From positions 176,582-240,581 of the forward strand of contig JAUNSK010000002.1 in NCBI GenBank assembly GCA_030539275.1: a DNA stretch of 64,000 bases, given 5' to 3'. Shown one piece after another: positions 63,394 to 64,000 of the stretch (the stretch's first letter is position 1; each line of letters opens with the position of its first letter). A program made the translations under genes and the position numbers. This DNA is from Oscillospiraceae bacterium (GTDB taxonomy: Bacteria; Bacillota; Clostridia; Oscillospirales; Ruminococcaceae). Under the pieces are notes generated by a model that saw nothing but the letters and a program-made list of their open reading frames with translations, had not been told where the DNA came from and did no database searches.

Positions 63394-64000
63394 TTACTTA
63401 GCTGAAGAAAACAGCTGGTTAGTCTGCATACTGTCTGTTATTACCAATGGAGTAATGCTGTCTGATATATTATCGTTTGATGCAAATGCGGACATATTTT
63501 CTGCAAGTATAATAGCCTGAATATCCGTCATATTACTTACTGTTGATGAATTTTCATTAACGATATCAGAATCAGTTGAATTAGTAATAATTGCCTGAGA
63601 TGCTTGTGTTGTTACGGCACCGCCTTGTATATACTGGCTGTCATATGCCTCCTGTATTGCCTCTGCACCGGCCTGTGTCTGATCGTCAAACATATCCTGC
63701 TGTATTTGTGGAATTACCAAATCAAGACCATTATACTCAGAATTTACAGTACCTGTTGTACCATCAGCAAACTGAAGTTCAAAATGCTGATATCCGCTTG
63801 AGTATCTATAGTCAGGAATAATAATCTTATCATTACTGTCCTCACCGACACTGAGCTGAAGCATATAGTTTCCGATTGTACTTACTTTTATATCTGATGC
63901 TGATATTTCTTCCTCAAATTTCATAATATTATTAATTTTATCAGAGGATTCATAATCATTGATCAGATCAGTTCCATATCCGATTCCGTATATATATGTA
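63394..64000 (-). CDS. RTX/haemolysin-type calcium-binding protein, C-terminal part (runs off the right edge)
   Basis: The frame is open to the window edge (202 codons visible). It begins with YIYGIGYGTDLINDYESSDKIN and MKFEEEISASDIKVS, the last RTX nonapeptide segment and following beta unit. A long Thr/Asn/Ser-rich C-terminus without Cys ending LFSSAK is typical of type I secretion signals. The protein would be calcium-folded outside the cell. Its transporter genes next door are broken, so export would need another system. Confidence 0.75.
   Translation of the reverse strand, partial: TYIYGIGYGTDLINDYESSDKINNIMKFEEEISASDIKVSTIGNYMLQLSVGEDSNDKIIIPDYRYSSGYQHFELQFADGTTGTVNSEYNGLDLVIPQIQQDMFDDQTQAGAEAIQEAYDSQYIQGGAVTTQASQAIITNSTDSDIVNENSSTVSNMTDIQAIILAENMSAFASNDNISDSITPLVITDSMQTNQLFSSAK

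Overview
The window looks like part of the genome of a rumen or gut Clostridia bacterium, most likely a Ruminococcus-type member of the Oscillospiraceae. The DNA is AT-rich. The clues are a BspA-like leucine-rich repeat protein, a GH25 lysozyme, tandem DUF4132 proteins, a dockerin-like remnant and a clostridial type of integrative conjugative element (ICE). The genus is an inference.

Region 1 (1-14.7 kb) is chromosomal-looking. It holds two tandem DUF4132 paralogues, a pyridoxamine-phosphate-oxidase-like protein, a flavin reductase and an SseB-type protein. Next comes a minus-strand operon at 10385-7477: a short TetR-type regulator, two membrane-anchored proteins and two exported proteins. 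One exported protein (8069-8824) carries a full-length, gap-free ubiquitin domain. By hand count 46 of the first 69 residues are identical to eukaryotic ubiquitin. The domain sits directly after a signal peptide, so the mature protein should begin at ubiquitin Met1. This is the most striking feature of the window. A mosaic GH25/TerD scar, an LRR protein and a DUF2268 metalloprotease follow.

Region 2 (14.8-19.4 kb) is a stack of integration remnants. Three copies (one decayed) of the 3' half of a tRNA with a CAU anticodon lie at 14828, 18252 and 19355, each beside a terminator hairpin. They divide the DNA into one segment with a lysozyme and a TerD/VWA protein and one with a Phd/PIN toxin-antitoxin pair.

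Region 3 (19.4 kb to about 61.8 kb, possibly to the window end) is an ICE. It has a tyrosine integrase, ParA/ParB, a candidate oriT, MobC and relaxase, a VirD4 coupling protein, VirB2-, VirB6-, PrgI- and VirB4-like transfer proteins, topoisomerase III, a TOPRIM primase, an HTH protein and a giant methylase/helicase. A TnpV-family gene is encoded in another frame inside the helicase gene.

Region 4 (47107-59901) is a second mobile element of about 12.8 kb nested in the helicase gene at its ATGTP motif. It encodes a large serine recombinase, a MobV relaxase, a CHC2 primase, HTH and TnpW-like proteins, a complete agr-type quorum-sensing cassette (AgrA, AgrC, AgrB and a 45-residue AgrD precursor), a small exported Cys-free protein, a lipoprotein and an ABC transporter. 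Removing it restores one 2358-residue helicase reading frame.

Region 5 (61.9-64 kb, minus strand) has a YezG/DUF600-type immunity gene, a decayed HlyB gene fused by deletion to the end of an HlyD gene, and the C-terminal part of an RTX protein that runs off the window.
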